From Pterois miles (Eukaryota; Chordata; Actinopteri; Perciformes; Scorpaenidae), in the NCBI GenBank assembly GCA_947000775.1, contig CAMQGK010000341.1, positions 6,648,501 through 6,712,500 of the forward strand: a stretch of DNA of 64,000 nucleotides, given 5' to 3'. Of the stretch, positions 1-8,939 are shown piece after piece. Each line of letters begins with the position of its first letter. Position 1 is the stretch's first letter. Below the pieces are notes generated by a model. It was not told the origin of the DNA and ran no database searches. It saw only the letters and a program-made list of their open reading frames with translations. Both the position numbers and the translations under genes were made by a program.

Positions 1-112
1 TATCGTGACATAAATACGATTTTAGATAGAAAATACATTTTAACATAAATACAGCAGCAAGATATTTCATCTCAATATTATGAACACAAAATGTGAACAC
101 AAATAAAACTGA

Positions 113-235
113 TGACGTCACATATGTCAACGAGTTTTATTCAATGCTAAGCTAGTTTTGTTGTCATGGTAACAAGTTGCGCATTTTAGCATGGTTCCAA
201 TATTCTGTTCTGATGATCAGAACTGAATATTGGAA
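113..235 (+). promoter_or_regulatory. Promoter-like cluster: CRE, RFX X-box, palindrome with paired CCAAT boxes
   Basis: A perfect CRE palindrome TGACGTCA lies at 113-120. GTTGTCATGGTAAC at 160-173 fits the RFX X-box consensus with one mismatch. A 41-bp near-perfect inverted repeat at 195-235 carries CCAAT (197-201) on one arm and ATTGG (229-233) on the other, the NF-Y recognition core. All lie directly upstream of the probable first exon. CREB/CREM, RFX and NF-Y sites together are known from MHC class II promoters and from spermatid gene promoters. Which regime applies here is inference. Confidence 0.5.
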
Positions 236-239
236 GTTG

Positions 240-432
240 TTGCACCTGCACGAGAGCTCACTTTCGTTCCAGCAGACACAGAGAGCAGACACATTTCTGG
301 TGACTCTTAGCGGCGTCGAGTATCGATAACGCGAGACTTTCCTGTGGATTCAAGCGATCAGCCCAGTGCGCACTTTGAGTTGACAGCTTGTATCGTGTGT
401 GTCTTTGCTATCAACTTCGTGTCTTCGGAGCT
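240..432 (+). other. Probable noncoding first exon (5' UTR) of the MAST-like kinase gene
   Basis: The stretch ends in a strong donor (GTAAGT from position 433), and the start-codon exon opens at an acceptor ending at 1042. This fits a noncoding exon joined to 1043-1066, the remaining 5' UTR. The 5' end is a guess; no transcription start is visible. The ATG at 1067 has G at +4 but C at -3, a moderate initiation context. Confidence 0.45.
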
Positions 433-1066
433 GTAAGTATTGATTTCCTTATATCAACACTTTATTTTAGTATTTTAAAGTTGATATCCCATAAACAAAG
501 CTAATTTATCAGCTAATGGGACAGTGTATTGACTCAGTCACTTCTCTGGCCATATACTTTTAGTTGAAAGGCACAGCTCTTCCTCTGCAGTTAAGTTTAC
601 GACAGTCTAGTCATCACATTGGGAGAAATCTGTGACCTGACCTCACCTACTGGTTATACTACAGTAGGTGAGGTCATTTGTATTAATGTACATACTAATA
701 TACTGTCATTGTTTAGCTACATTTTGCTCCCATTCACTTGGTTCAAAGTGTATTGCGCTAAAGTCTTACTAGACATTGCAACTACATTACAGTGTGTTGT
801 AAAGCATTTCATTGTTTCAATGCTAGACAGCAGATTAAGGAGTTTATGCTTAATTTGAGCATCTTTGCACTGTCTTGTGCTTAATCTGGGAATAGATCTG
901 AAGATGTTTCTGATTACTTGGACCCTCTTTACATGGCAGATCTTCAGCATCCCTTCACACAGACCTTTAAGTCTTACTCCTGCCTAGACAGAAATAGTTA
1001 TCCTTATTTTAAATTCTGTTCTGTCTTTTAAATCACTTTTAGGTTTGGTCCAAGCAACCGGTCCAA

Positions 1067-1243
1067 ATGGCAGTAGTGAAGCTCTCTGTCAGCGACCTGC
1101 CCCAGGTCACCCGAGCCCTAAACTTCATCCAGGTCCAGCTCGCTGAGCTGGTCCAAAACTGTGGCAACATGCGGCAGAAGGGCCTGGTCAGCAACAGCTG
1201 CATTTTGGAGCTGGAAAACAAACTGCAGAAGGTCCTCCACGAG
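1067..1243 (+). CDS. Kinase gene coding exon 1: start codon and helical leader
   Basis: Encodes residues 1-59. The segment rich in Leu, Gln and Glu (FIQVQLAELVQNC, ILELENKLQKVLHE) should be helical and resembles the end of the MAST N-terminal domain of unknown function. Donor gtaggc follows. Confidence 0.8.
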
Positions 1244-4200
1244 GTAGGCCTTTCTCATCTTGGAGCCATTTTTTCTCAGCTGATTCGCCTCTTTATACAT
1301 TGTTAAAACATCAGATAACAAACAGAAAACTTTGGAGAAAGCATCGATCAGATTGGACAGATATTTAATAAAAATAAATACACTTTTAAAATCTTATTAA
1401 CAAGGCATTATGATGACGACTTAGCCTACTTCAGTAGTACGTGATGGATAAATAATAAATCGTCTTGTCATTCGCAACCTGTTTCTGCAAAAACAAAAAT
1501 CCCATAACCACTCTCACTGAAATGTTGTTTAAAGCAGACATATAAAAAACCCTCACTTGTCAGTGCTTGTGCACATCCATTTGAGTATCTGGAGTACCTA
1601 CCAACCTGCAAACTACATTTTAAAAGGTGTACTATATTTGTCACAACCAATCAGAGCAGACTGGGTTTTTTTTCAAAAGGGGGGCTTAAAAAGACAGGCC
1701 TGAAATGAAGCATCTCAGACAGAGGGTGAATGCAACTACGGGTATTTTTAAGACCCTGCAATGACATTTTGGTAATGATTTAATCTAATGAATTTAATCA
1801 TTGTAGTTGTACGTGTTCACTTCTATTCTTATGGACTGCAAAGCAGTATCCAGTTGTAATATGATTATTTTCATAACTCCACTGAAGATGAATTTAAATT
1901 TAAAGTATTACACAGTCCCATTGGAGCCACTAAAAAAGGCTTCTTTTCTGATATAACTTCAGCTCAATATACATTTTGTATTTCAACTTTTTTGTCCTTC
2001 CTGTGTTTGATTTAGATCTGCGCAGTCTGCAGGCCTCCTCCGGTAAAACCGGTGAAGGATGACTTTGACATCGGCAAATACATCGCCAGAGGTGCCTTTG
2101 GGTGAGTAAGACAGACTGCTCTCTTTGTGTTCACACTGACTCTTTGGATAGTGCAGAGAGTCCAGTCAAAACAGAAATGAACCTGAAATGTGTCGTAGAG
2201 TTATTTTGTTCCAACTGGACAGTTTCTTTTTGAATCAGAGCTGATATTCAGCCATAGAAGGTGCTCACATTTCCTTTTCCCTCTTGTTCAGGAGTGTAAA
2301 CGTTGTGCGCCACAAGAAGAGTCAGCAGATCTTTGCCATGAAGCAGATCAAGCTGCTTTCTCAGAGACACAGGGATTTCATCCTGATGGAGCGCGACATC
2401 CTCGTCTTCCTTGACAGCCCTTTTGTCGTCTCCATGTTCTGCGCATTTGACACAACGACTCACATGTACATGGTGATGGAGTATGTGGGAGGTAAGGAGC
2501 TTGTTTTGGATTGGTCACACATGCATATACACTATATCCACTGTACACACGTGACACACTCTAAGAAGACCTAAACATAGCAGCTGACCTGTTATGTCTC
2601 TCTCTGACCTTGTAGGTGGGAATCTCGGGAACGTACTGGACAAAAGTCGGCGTTTAAGTGTGTGGAGATCCCGCTTCTACATCGCAGAGGTCGTCTTGGC
2701 ATTAGAGTACATCCACAGCCGCGGCATCATCCACAGAGACCTCAAACCTGACAAGTGAGTGGAGCAAAACTTACAGAAAGTCTCCCAGTACTAATATTTT
2801 GACACAATCTTGAGGCATATAGTGTAACACGAGACATGTTCTGCTTCCCTCCATTGTAGTCTTCTGATCACAACCACAGGACACATCAAGGTTGCTGATT
2901 TCGGGGTGTCCAAGTGTGGGTCAATGAACATAACCTGTCGGACTAAAAAAGACTGTCAGCGAGTTGCCAGAGAGTTCACTGACAACGAGGTTAGTCTCCT
3001 CTTTTCTTCACTTATTTAAACACGTGTAAATCCTGTTATATGTATTTTCCTACTTCACTTACCATTTCTTCCCCTCTTTCATGTCCTCCTACAGGAGTGT
3101 GGCACGCCTGACTTTATAGCCCCTGAAGTGCTCAAACACACGGGCTATGGAAAGCCCGTAGACTGGTGGGCCATAGGGATTATCCTCTTTAATTTCCTGT
3201 ATGGCGCCCCACCTTTGAATTATCCCCAGGAAGACGACGAGGAAGACGACGACAATGAGAGCAACACATTCATCATGCTCGAGGACGATGTCGAAAACTA
3301 CAACTGTGCGATCAATGGTTAGAATCTTCAGATCCATTCATTATCTTCTCATCACATGCAACCTTTCTACACATTTGTCATTCTAGCAGTTCTGAATGAA
3401 TCTTTCTGCATTTTAAAAATGATTCAAAATGCACCCACTTTGTGAATTAACGTTAAAATCTGGCACAAAGTAGCTTTCATTTCTTGTTTCTTTTAAATTT
3501 GGGATTTACATTTTTATGCTAGTATTATGATATTTTCCTCTCAGAATTATGTCATTCAGTCCCTTTGGTGATGTCAATTAAATGTAAATGTGTTTCTTTT
3601 CCAGATGACATCCCCTGGCCAGATACACGCTTTTCAATGCCGCAGGATGTCCTGAGCCTCATAAGTCGTCTTTTGGACAAGAACTGCGTGACACGTCTTG
3701 GTACAAGTAAGTGACAGCTTTACTAATGACAAACAACATGAGAAACAGAAACTGTATTTTTATTAGAATACTAACTGATGCCATGGTTAGAGGGGAGCTA
3801 CATATACAGTGTCCAACAAGTGTTGATGTACAAACTAAAGGTTGTTGTGTCACTTCTTATCCAGGAGGTGCCAATGAGGTGAAAAGACACCCGTTCTTCA
3901 AGGATGTGGACTGGAGCGACCTCCTTAATCAGAAGGCTCCATTTATCCCTGTGGCAGAACCTGATGAGGAGTTTCAAAGTAGGTGCCAACGCAGACACAC
4001 TGACAAAGGCTGCGGTCGAAAAGTCTTTTTCTCTTAGGAAGGTTCCTAACGGAGTGAAATGACTGGCAAGAATCTCAGTAGCAGCCGTGATAAGCGCTGC
4101 TCACAACCTCTAAATGCCAAGGAAAGGGGCTGCGGTGCTTCCTTTCCTATGTCCTTTAGCTTAGGATGCACTGGAGCGTCCTTTACCAAAGGAAAGGAGA

Positions 4201-7200
4201 TCATGCCGTCCCACAATTCCTTGCAGCCATAACATTTAGAGTGACGCATCAATCTGCTGTTCATGAAAACAAATAATATGCTTATGTTGCATATTGTAGC
4301 GTATTATGTTGGCTTGTTAGTGGACAGTGACATCCATCTGGTTTCAATTCATTTTGAATTATTTATTTATTTTGAACATGTAAAACAAACAAGAATAACA
4401 AATAAAATGAACAGTAAACATATAGCAAACTTTCAATAAACAAATAATCAATATCTGTAAAGAAACATTACATGTCCAAAACGGAATGGGAAGAGTTCAG
4501 TCTACACATGGTCCTCCCCCTTCTCCATAACTCCATATTTAAAATATATTCCTTTTTTATTCATTTTTTATTAAGTCATATTTTTCACCGCTCCATGTTA
4601 GGCCAGATAACTATTATATGTTGATGTGAAGTGTTCCAGCAGCAGAATGACCTGTGGTATCTCTGAAGTCCTCATGAATTTTTCTTCACCTTTCCTTCAT
4701 CTCATGACGTTTTCCATTGAGGTCAAGGAAAAGTGGATAGGAAATGACATCATTTTATGGCTCTTCGACCACAGCCTCATGTCTGACGTTGTTTTGTCGG
4801 TAATGTCTGGTGTGAATTTCAATTTGGATAAATATGTCAGTCTTTCCCATCACTTAACACGCGTTAATTGTTGCAGCATATCCTCCAGTGCTGTCCGACG
4901 TCAGCTCCGATGATGATGACGATGATGATGATTATGATGATGATGATTACCAGCATGAATCATCTGCAGAGCCAGCGGACTTCTGCTATGTTGCCTTCCG
5001 CTTCAAGGAGGTAGGCTACAGTTTTCCTCCAGCTCCTCACCTCTCACTGCTGGTTGAGACTGTATTAATCGGTTTCTCACTACTGAATGAACATTGAATA
5101 GAAATAACTGACAGCGGTTTTCTCTTAAATCTCCAGCAGCACAGCAGCCCCCCGCCCATGTCCACCTGCAGGCCGATGAATCGGGACCTGTTGTCAGAAC
5201 CGGACGACTCCGGTGTGGACAGTGTTGAATACTCCGTCAAGGAGGCCTCCGTGAAGAAAGGCATCAAAAATTACACCATAGACTTGTCCAAAGAGGACGA
5301 CTCCGTTAAGAAAGGCATCAAAAACTACACCATGGACTTGTCCAAAGAGGACGACTCCGTGAAGAAAGGCATCAAAAACTGCACCATGGACTTGTTCAAA
5401 GAGAAGAAAGGCATCAAAAACTACACCATGGACTTGTCCAAAAAGAAGAAAGGCATCAAAAACTGCACCATGGACTTGTCCAAAGAGGACGACTCCGTGA
5501 AGAAAGGCGTCAAAAACTACACCATGGACTTGTCCAAAGAGGACGACTCCGTGAAGAAAGGCATCAAAAACTGCACCATGGACTTGTCCAAAGAGGACGA
5601 CTCCGTGAAGAAAGGCAACAAAAACTACACCATGGACTTGTCCAAAGAGGACGACTCCGTGAAGAAAGGCATCAAAAACTACACCATGGACTTGTCCAAA
5701 GAGAAGAAAGGCATCAAAAACTACACCATGGACTTGTCCAAAGAGGACGACTCCATGAAGAAAGGCATCAAAAACTACACCATGGACTTGTCCAAAGAGA
5801 ATAAAAGCATCAAAAACTGCACCATGGACTTGTCCAAAGAGAAGAAAAGCATCAAAAACTGCACCATGGACTCTTCCAAAGAGGACGACTCCGTGAAGAA
5901 AGGCATCAAAAATTGCACCATGGACTTGTCCAAAGAGGACGACTCCGTGAAGAAAGGCGTCAAAAACTACACCATGGACTTGTCCAAAGAGGACGACTCC
6001 GTTAAGAAAGGCGTCAAAAACTACACCATGGACTTGTCCAAAGAGGACGACTCCGTTAAGAAAGGCGTCAAAAACTACACCATGGACTTGTCCAAAGAGG
6101 ACGACTCCGTTAAGAAAGGCATCAAAAACTACACCATGGACTTGTCCAAAGAGGACGACTCCGGTGTGGACAGCGTTGAATACTCTGTCAAGGAGGACTC
6201 AGTTAAGAAAGGTATCAAAAACTACACCATGGACTTGTCCAAAGAGGACGACTCCGTTAAGAAAAGCGTCAAAAACTACACCATGGACTTGTCCAAAGAG
6301 GACGACTCCGTGAAGAAAGGCATCAAAAACTGCACCATGGACTTGTTCAAAGAGAAGAAAGGCATCAAAAACTGCACCATGGACTTGTTCAAAGAGAAGA
6401 TAGGCATCAAAAACTGCACCATGGACTTGTCCAAAGAGGACGACTCCGTGAAGAAAGGCATCAAAAACTACACCATGGACTTGTCCAAAGAGAAGAAAGG
6501 CATCAAAAACTACACCATGGACTTGTCCAAAAAGAAGAAAGGCATCAAAAACTGCACCATGGACTTGTCCAAAGAGGACGACTCCGTGAAGAAAGGCGTC
6601 AAAAACTACACCATGGACTTGTCCAAAAAGGACGACTCCGTGAAGAAAGGCATCAAAAACTGCACCATGGACTTGTCCAAAGAGGACGACTCCGTGAAGA
6701 AAGGCAACAAAAACTACACCATGGACTTGTCCAAAGAGGACGACTCCGTGAAGAAAGGCATCAAAAACTACACCATGGACTTGTCCAAAGAGAAGAAAGG
6801 CATCAAAAACTGCACCATGGACTTGTTCAACGAGAAGAAAGGCATCAAAAACTACACCATGGACTTGTCCAAAGAGGACGACTCCATGAAGAAAGACATC
6901 AAAAAGTACACCATGGACTTGTCCAAAGAGAAGAAAAGCATCAAAAACTGCACCATGGACTTGTCCACAGACGACTCTGTGAAGAAAGGCATCAAAAACT
7001 GCACCATGGACTTGTCCAAAGAGGACGACTCCGTGAAGAAAGGCATCAAAAATTGCACCATGGACTTGTCCAAAGAGGACGACTCCGTTAAGAAAGGCGT
7101 CAAAAACTACACCATGGACTTGTCCAAAGAGGACGACTCCGTGAAGAAAGGCGTCAAAAACTACACCATGGACTTGTCCAAAGAGGACGACTCCGTTAAG

Positions 7201-7767
7201 AAAGGCGTCAAAAACTACACCATGGATTTGTCCAAAGAGGACGACTCCGTTAAGAAAGGCAACAAAAACTACACCATGGACTTGTCCAAAGAGGACGACT
7301 CCGGTGTGGACAGCGTTGAATACTCTGTCAAGGAGGACTCAGTTAAGAAAGGTATCAAAAACTACACCATGGACTTGTCCAAAGAGGACGATTCCGTTAA
7401 GAAAGGCATCAAAAACTACACCATGGACTTGTCCAAAGAGGACGATTCCGTTAAGAAAGGCATCAAAAACTGCACCATGGACTTGTCCAAAGAGGACGAC
7501 TCCGTGAAGAAAGGCATCAAAAACTGCACCATGGACTTGTCCAAAGAGGACGACTCTGGTGAGGACAGCGTTGAATACTCTTTCGAGGACAACTTTGTTG
7601 AGGACAATGACCATCGCAATGTTGATGGCAATGTTGATGACAAAACCCTGTCAAAGCTAAATCCTCTCCTTATTCCCAGTCCAGAGACAAAATTCATGGA
7701 CCTCTTGAGGAGTGCAATCAAGGCAATGATGTGGCTGACCCTCAGCTTTGGTGCACTGTGGGACTAA
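1067..7767 (+). CDS. MAST-like serine/threonine kinase with giant C-terminal tandem-repeat tail (10 coding exons)
   Basis: Joining exons 1067-1243, 2016-2101, 2292-2491, 2616-2754, 2860-2989, 3095-3317, 3605-3706, 3865-3978, 4877-5010 and 5137-7767 gives one open frame of about 1,311 residues; every junction is GT-AG and phase-compatible. The kinase domain spans about residues 76-370: glycine loop ARGAFGSV, ATP lysine K105, HRDLKPDN (D196), DFG (D214), CGTPDFIAPE, then YGKPVDWWAIGI. The long activation segment, and the tail TRLGTRGANEVKRHPFF...DWSDLLNQKAPFIP, are hallmarks of the MAST branch of AGC kinases, which phosphorylate Ser/Thr and often bind microtubules. The leader (about 75 residues) resembles only part of the MAST N-terminal domain. 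No PDZ domain is present. An acidic insertion (EDDEEDDDNES) sits after YGAPP, and a poly-Asp run follows the kinase domain. Residues 475-1242 are tandem repeats. All catalytic residues are intact, so activity is likely. Substrate and exact orthology are unknown. Confidence 0.88.
2016..2101 (+). CDS. Kinase gene coding exon 2: start of kinase domain
   Basis: Encodes residues 60-88. A Pro-rich linker (RPPPVKPVK) leads into DDFDIGKYIARGAFG, the first kinase strand and glycine loop. The first loop glycine is Ala; the other two are kept. Confidence 0.88.
2292..2491 (+). CDS. Kinase gene coding exon 3: N-lobe and hinge
   Basis: Encodes residues 88-155: ATP lysine in FAMKQIK (K105), the helix-C glutamate in LMERDIL, SPFVVSMFCAF, and the hinge MVMEYVGG typical of MAST kinases. 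Confidence 0.92.
2616..2754 (+). CDS. Kinase gene coding exon 4: catalytic loop
   Basis: Encodes residues 155-201: helices D and E and the catalytic loop HRDLKPDN, with catalytic Asp196. The final Asn codon is split across the intron. Confidence 0.93.
2860..2989 (+). CDS. Kinase gene coding exon 5: DFG motif and long activation segment
   Basis: Encodes residues 201-244: LLITTTGHIKVADFGVSK, then a long activation segment ending AREFTDNE. MAST kinases share this insertion before the CGTP motif. Confidence 0.92.
3095..3317 (+). CDS. Kinase gene coding exon 6: APE motif, C-lobe, acidic insertion
   Basis: Encodes residues 245-319: ECGTPDFIAPEV, GYGKPVDWWAIGIILFNFLYGAP, then a segment of about 30 residues dominated by Asp and Glu. 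MAST relatives usually have a short loop here, so the acidic insert appears specific to this protein. Confidence 0.92.
3605..3706 (+). CDS. Kinase gene coding exon 7: C-lobe end
   Basis: Encodes residues 319-353: DDIPWPD...LISRLLDKN..TRLGT, the last helices of an AGC/MAST kinase domain. Confidence 0.92.
3865..3978 (+). CDS. Kinase gene coding exon 8: start of AGC C-terminal tail
   Basis: Encodes residues 353-391: RGANEVKRHPFFKDVDWSDL, then QKAPFIPVAEPDEEFQ. This is the MAST signature joining kinase domain and AGC tail. Confidence 0.92.
4877..5010 (+). CDS. Kinase gene coding exon 9: poly-Asp linker and AGC turn
   Basis: Encodes residues 391-435. It has a GAT/GAC trinucleotide run (about 4908-4950) giving an Asp-rich stretch broken by Tyr, then FCYVAFRFKE, which may stand in for the AGC hydrophobic-motif region. 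Confidence 0.85.
4908..4950 (+). repeat. Coding GAT/GAC trinucleotide run
   Basis: Nearly uninterrupted Asp codons within kinase coding exon 9, likely length-polymorphic. Confidence 0.8.
5137..7767 (+). CDS. Kinase gene coding exon 10 (last): giant repeat tail and C-terminus
   Basis: Encodes residues 436-1311 in one uninterrupted frame. A non-repetitive entry (about 436-474) includes SGVDSVEYSVKE. Forty-four tandem units fill 475-1242. The unique acidic end contains SGEDSVEYSFEDNFVEDND and a hydrophobic last stretch (AMMWLTLSFGALWD). The acceptor could also fall three bases later (CAG/CAG ambiguity), dropping one Gln. The stop codon TAA lies at 7765-7767. Confidence 0.85.
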   Translation, partial: QHSSPPPMSTCRPMNRDLLSEPDDSGVDSVEYSVKEASVKKGIKNYTIDLSKEDDSVKKGIKNYTMDLSKEDDSVKKGIKNCTMDLFKEKKGIKNYTMDLSKKKKGIKNCTMDLSKEDDSVKKGVKNYTMDLSKEDDSVKKGIKNCTMDLSKEDDSVKKGNKNYTMDLSKEDDSVKKGIKNYTMDLSKEKKGIKNYTMDLSKEDDSMKKGIKNYTMDLSKENKSIKNCTMDLSKEKKSIKNCTMDSSKEDDSVKKGIKNCTMDLSKEDDSVKKGVKNYTMDLSKEDDSVKKGVKNYTMDLSKEDDSVKKGVKNYTMDLSKEDDSVKKGIKNYTMDLSKEDDSGVDSVEYSVKEDSVKKGIKNYTMDLSKEDDSVKKSVKNYTMDLSKEDDSVKKGIKNCTMDLFKEKKGIKNCTMDLFKEKIGIKNCTMDLSKEDDSVKKGIKNYTMDLSKEKKGIKNYTMDLSKKKKGIKNCTMDLSKEDDSVKKGVKNYTMDLSKKDDSVKKGIKNCTMDLSKEDDSVKKGNKNYTMDLSKEDDSVKKGIKNYTMDLSKEKKGIKNCTMDLFNEKKGIKNYTMDLSKEDDSMKKDIKKYTMDLSKEKKSIKNCTMDLSTDDSVKKGIKNCTMDLSKEDDSVKKGIKNCTMDLSKEDDSVKKGVKNYTMDLSKEDDSVKKGVKNYTMDLSKEDDSVKKGVKNYTMDLSKEDDSVKKGNKNYTMDLSKEDDSGVDSVEYSVKEDSVKKGIKNYTMDLSKEDDSVKKGIKNYTMDLSKEDDSVKKGIKNCTMDLSKEDDSVKKGIKNCTMDLSKEDDSGEDSVEYSFEDNFVEDNDHRNVDGNVDDKTLSKLNPLLIPSPETKFMDLLRSAIKAMMWLTLSFGALWD
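5254..7557 (+). repeat. Coding minisatellite, 44 units of 54 or 42 bp (one of 51 bp)
   Basis: Units encode KKGIKNYTMDLSKEDDSV (18 aa) or the short form KKGIKNYTMDLSKE (14 aa); unit 34 has 17 aa. Variants are Ile/Val/Asn at position 4, Tyr/Cys at position 7 and Leu-Ser/Leu-Phe near the middle. All units keep the same frame with no stop. The insert SGVDSVEYSVKE recurs after units 18 and 40, and a variant follows unit 44, splitting the array into blocks of 18, 22 and 4 units. Anchor spacings are 951, 1,140 and about 255 bp. Confidence 0.95.
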
Positions 7768-7806
7768 TAAAGGAATATCTTATCTTATCTTATCTTATCT
7801 TATCTT
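7754..7806 (+). mobile_element. Retroelement 3' tail with (TATCT)n, overlapping the kinase stop codon
   Basis: CACTGTGGGACTAATAAAGG followed by TATCT repeats matches the 3' ends of the dispersed elements at 14,790, 17,970 and 23,920, and in reverse at 42,345, 48,815 and 60,910. The kinase stop TAA (7765-7767) lies inside it. Confidence 0.8.
7766..7771 (+). terminator. Poly(A) signal AATAAA overlapping the stop codon
   Basis: The hexamer shares two bases with the TAA stop and comes from the retroelement tail. A second AATAAA lies at 7888-7893 in AT-rich sequence. Which one is used cannot be told. Confidence 0.45.
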
Positions 7807-8159
7807 TGATAGCATGTAGAAGATTCTAGAGGCCGATGAGCCGGGTTCTGTGTGTGTGTTTGTATCTATGTATATAAATAATTTATAAATAAAAAAATGA
7901 AAAATGACAGTGGATGTAATGAATCTTTCTGAATATAACAATAACACTAACTAGTTAAGAGTAGCCATTAGTGAGCGTACAGTGGAGACACATAAAAAGC
8001 AAAAATAGCATTTTGGATTTTCACTATTACATTATTCTCTCTACTGTGGCGAGCAAAATTAACATTTGTTTTTCATTGAGGGATGCCAGTTTTATTACAA
8101 ACAAAGTTTTGGCATTTATACTCAAAAAATAAGGACTTCACCATGTGCATAATAGATGA

Positions 8160-8455
8160 CAGCGGGGCTGACTGCGGCTCAGAGGGTAGAGCAGGTCGTC
8201 CGCCATTTGGAAGCTCGTGGTTCCATTCCCGGTTGCTCCGGTCACACGTCGAGCAAGACGCTTAAACCCAAATAGCTCCTGAAGGCATAGCCATCAGTGT
8301 GTGAATGACTATTTAGATTAGAAAGTTGGCACTTTGTATGGCAGCCTCTGCCTTCAATCCATGTGTGGGAATGCTGACATGTGGTGGAGAACACATTAAG
8401 TGGTTGGAAGACTCGAGAGGTGTTATATGAAAGTTCATTTACCATTTACCATGAC
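8160..8455 (+). mobile_element. tRNA-headed SINE, family 1
   Basis: The head has a tRNA-like A-box region (GGCTCAGAGGGTAGAGC) and a B-box-like GGTTCCATTCC (8219-8229), followed by a body that recurs at 54,722-55,050 (AGCAAGACRCTTAA, GAAGGCATAGCCAT, AATGCTGACATGT). Ends are approximate. Confidence 0.75.
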
Positions 8456-8939
8456 AGAAACATGTGACACGTTTTAGAAGCAATTAGTGCAACAGAAATA
8501 TTGCTCAATTTGAGAGGCTTTTCCTATTGGATGCTTCAGCTGGACATTTCTAAAGTTTTACCCATGACAAGATATATCGATATTGGATTCATTTAAAGTA
8601 ATGCTGTGTATAGAAGAAAGAGAAAGATTTTTAGTCATCAAACACTATCCATGGCTATATCTTCAAAAAGTAATGCACTGTAATTCGTATATATCCCGCA
8701 AAACAAATCTGTGTGTAATTAATGTAATCATGAACCAGGAATAAATAGCAGCAAACGCCACATGGACAGGTGGGTCCAAGGACACCAGACTTTTGCCCAG
8801 GAGACCAGCATTCATGTACTGTGTGATAACAGAAGTCAGTGCTGATTTATTTGTCACACAACTTACGTACTAAATTAACGCCACTTCCGGCATTATTTTC
8901 AGCCAAACTGCGATCTTTTCCTCAGCCTAACTGAGGAGT

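Noticed and set aside
113..235. A true MHC class II-type SXY promoter
   Set aside because: The motifs are present but spacing differs: CRE lies 40 bp from the X-box rather than adjacent.
5254..7557. Direct repeats resembling a CRISPR-like array
   Set aside because: No unique spacers; units are contiguous, coding and in a eukaryotic gene.
5775..7721. Antisense and second-frame open frames across the repeat array
   Set aside because: A repeat whose period is divisible by three stays open in several frames; only the + frame joins the kinase exons.
8160..8230. tRNA-like A and B boxes (also near 11,872, 14,527, 49,131, 52,268 and 54,722)
   Set aside because: Heads of SINEs followed by SINE bodies; no intact cloverleaf was evident.
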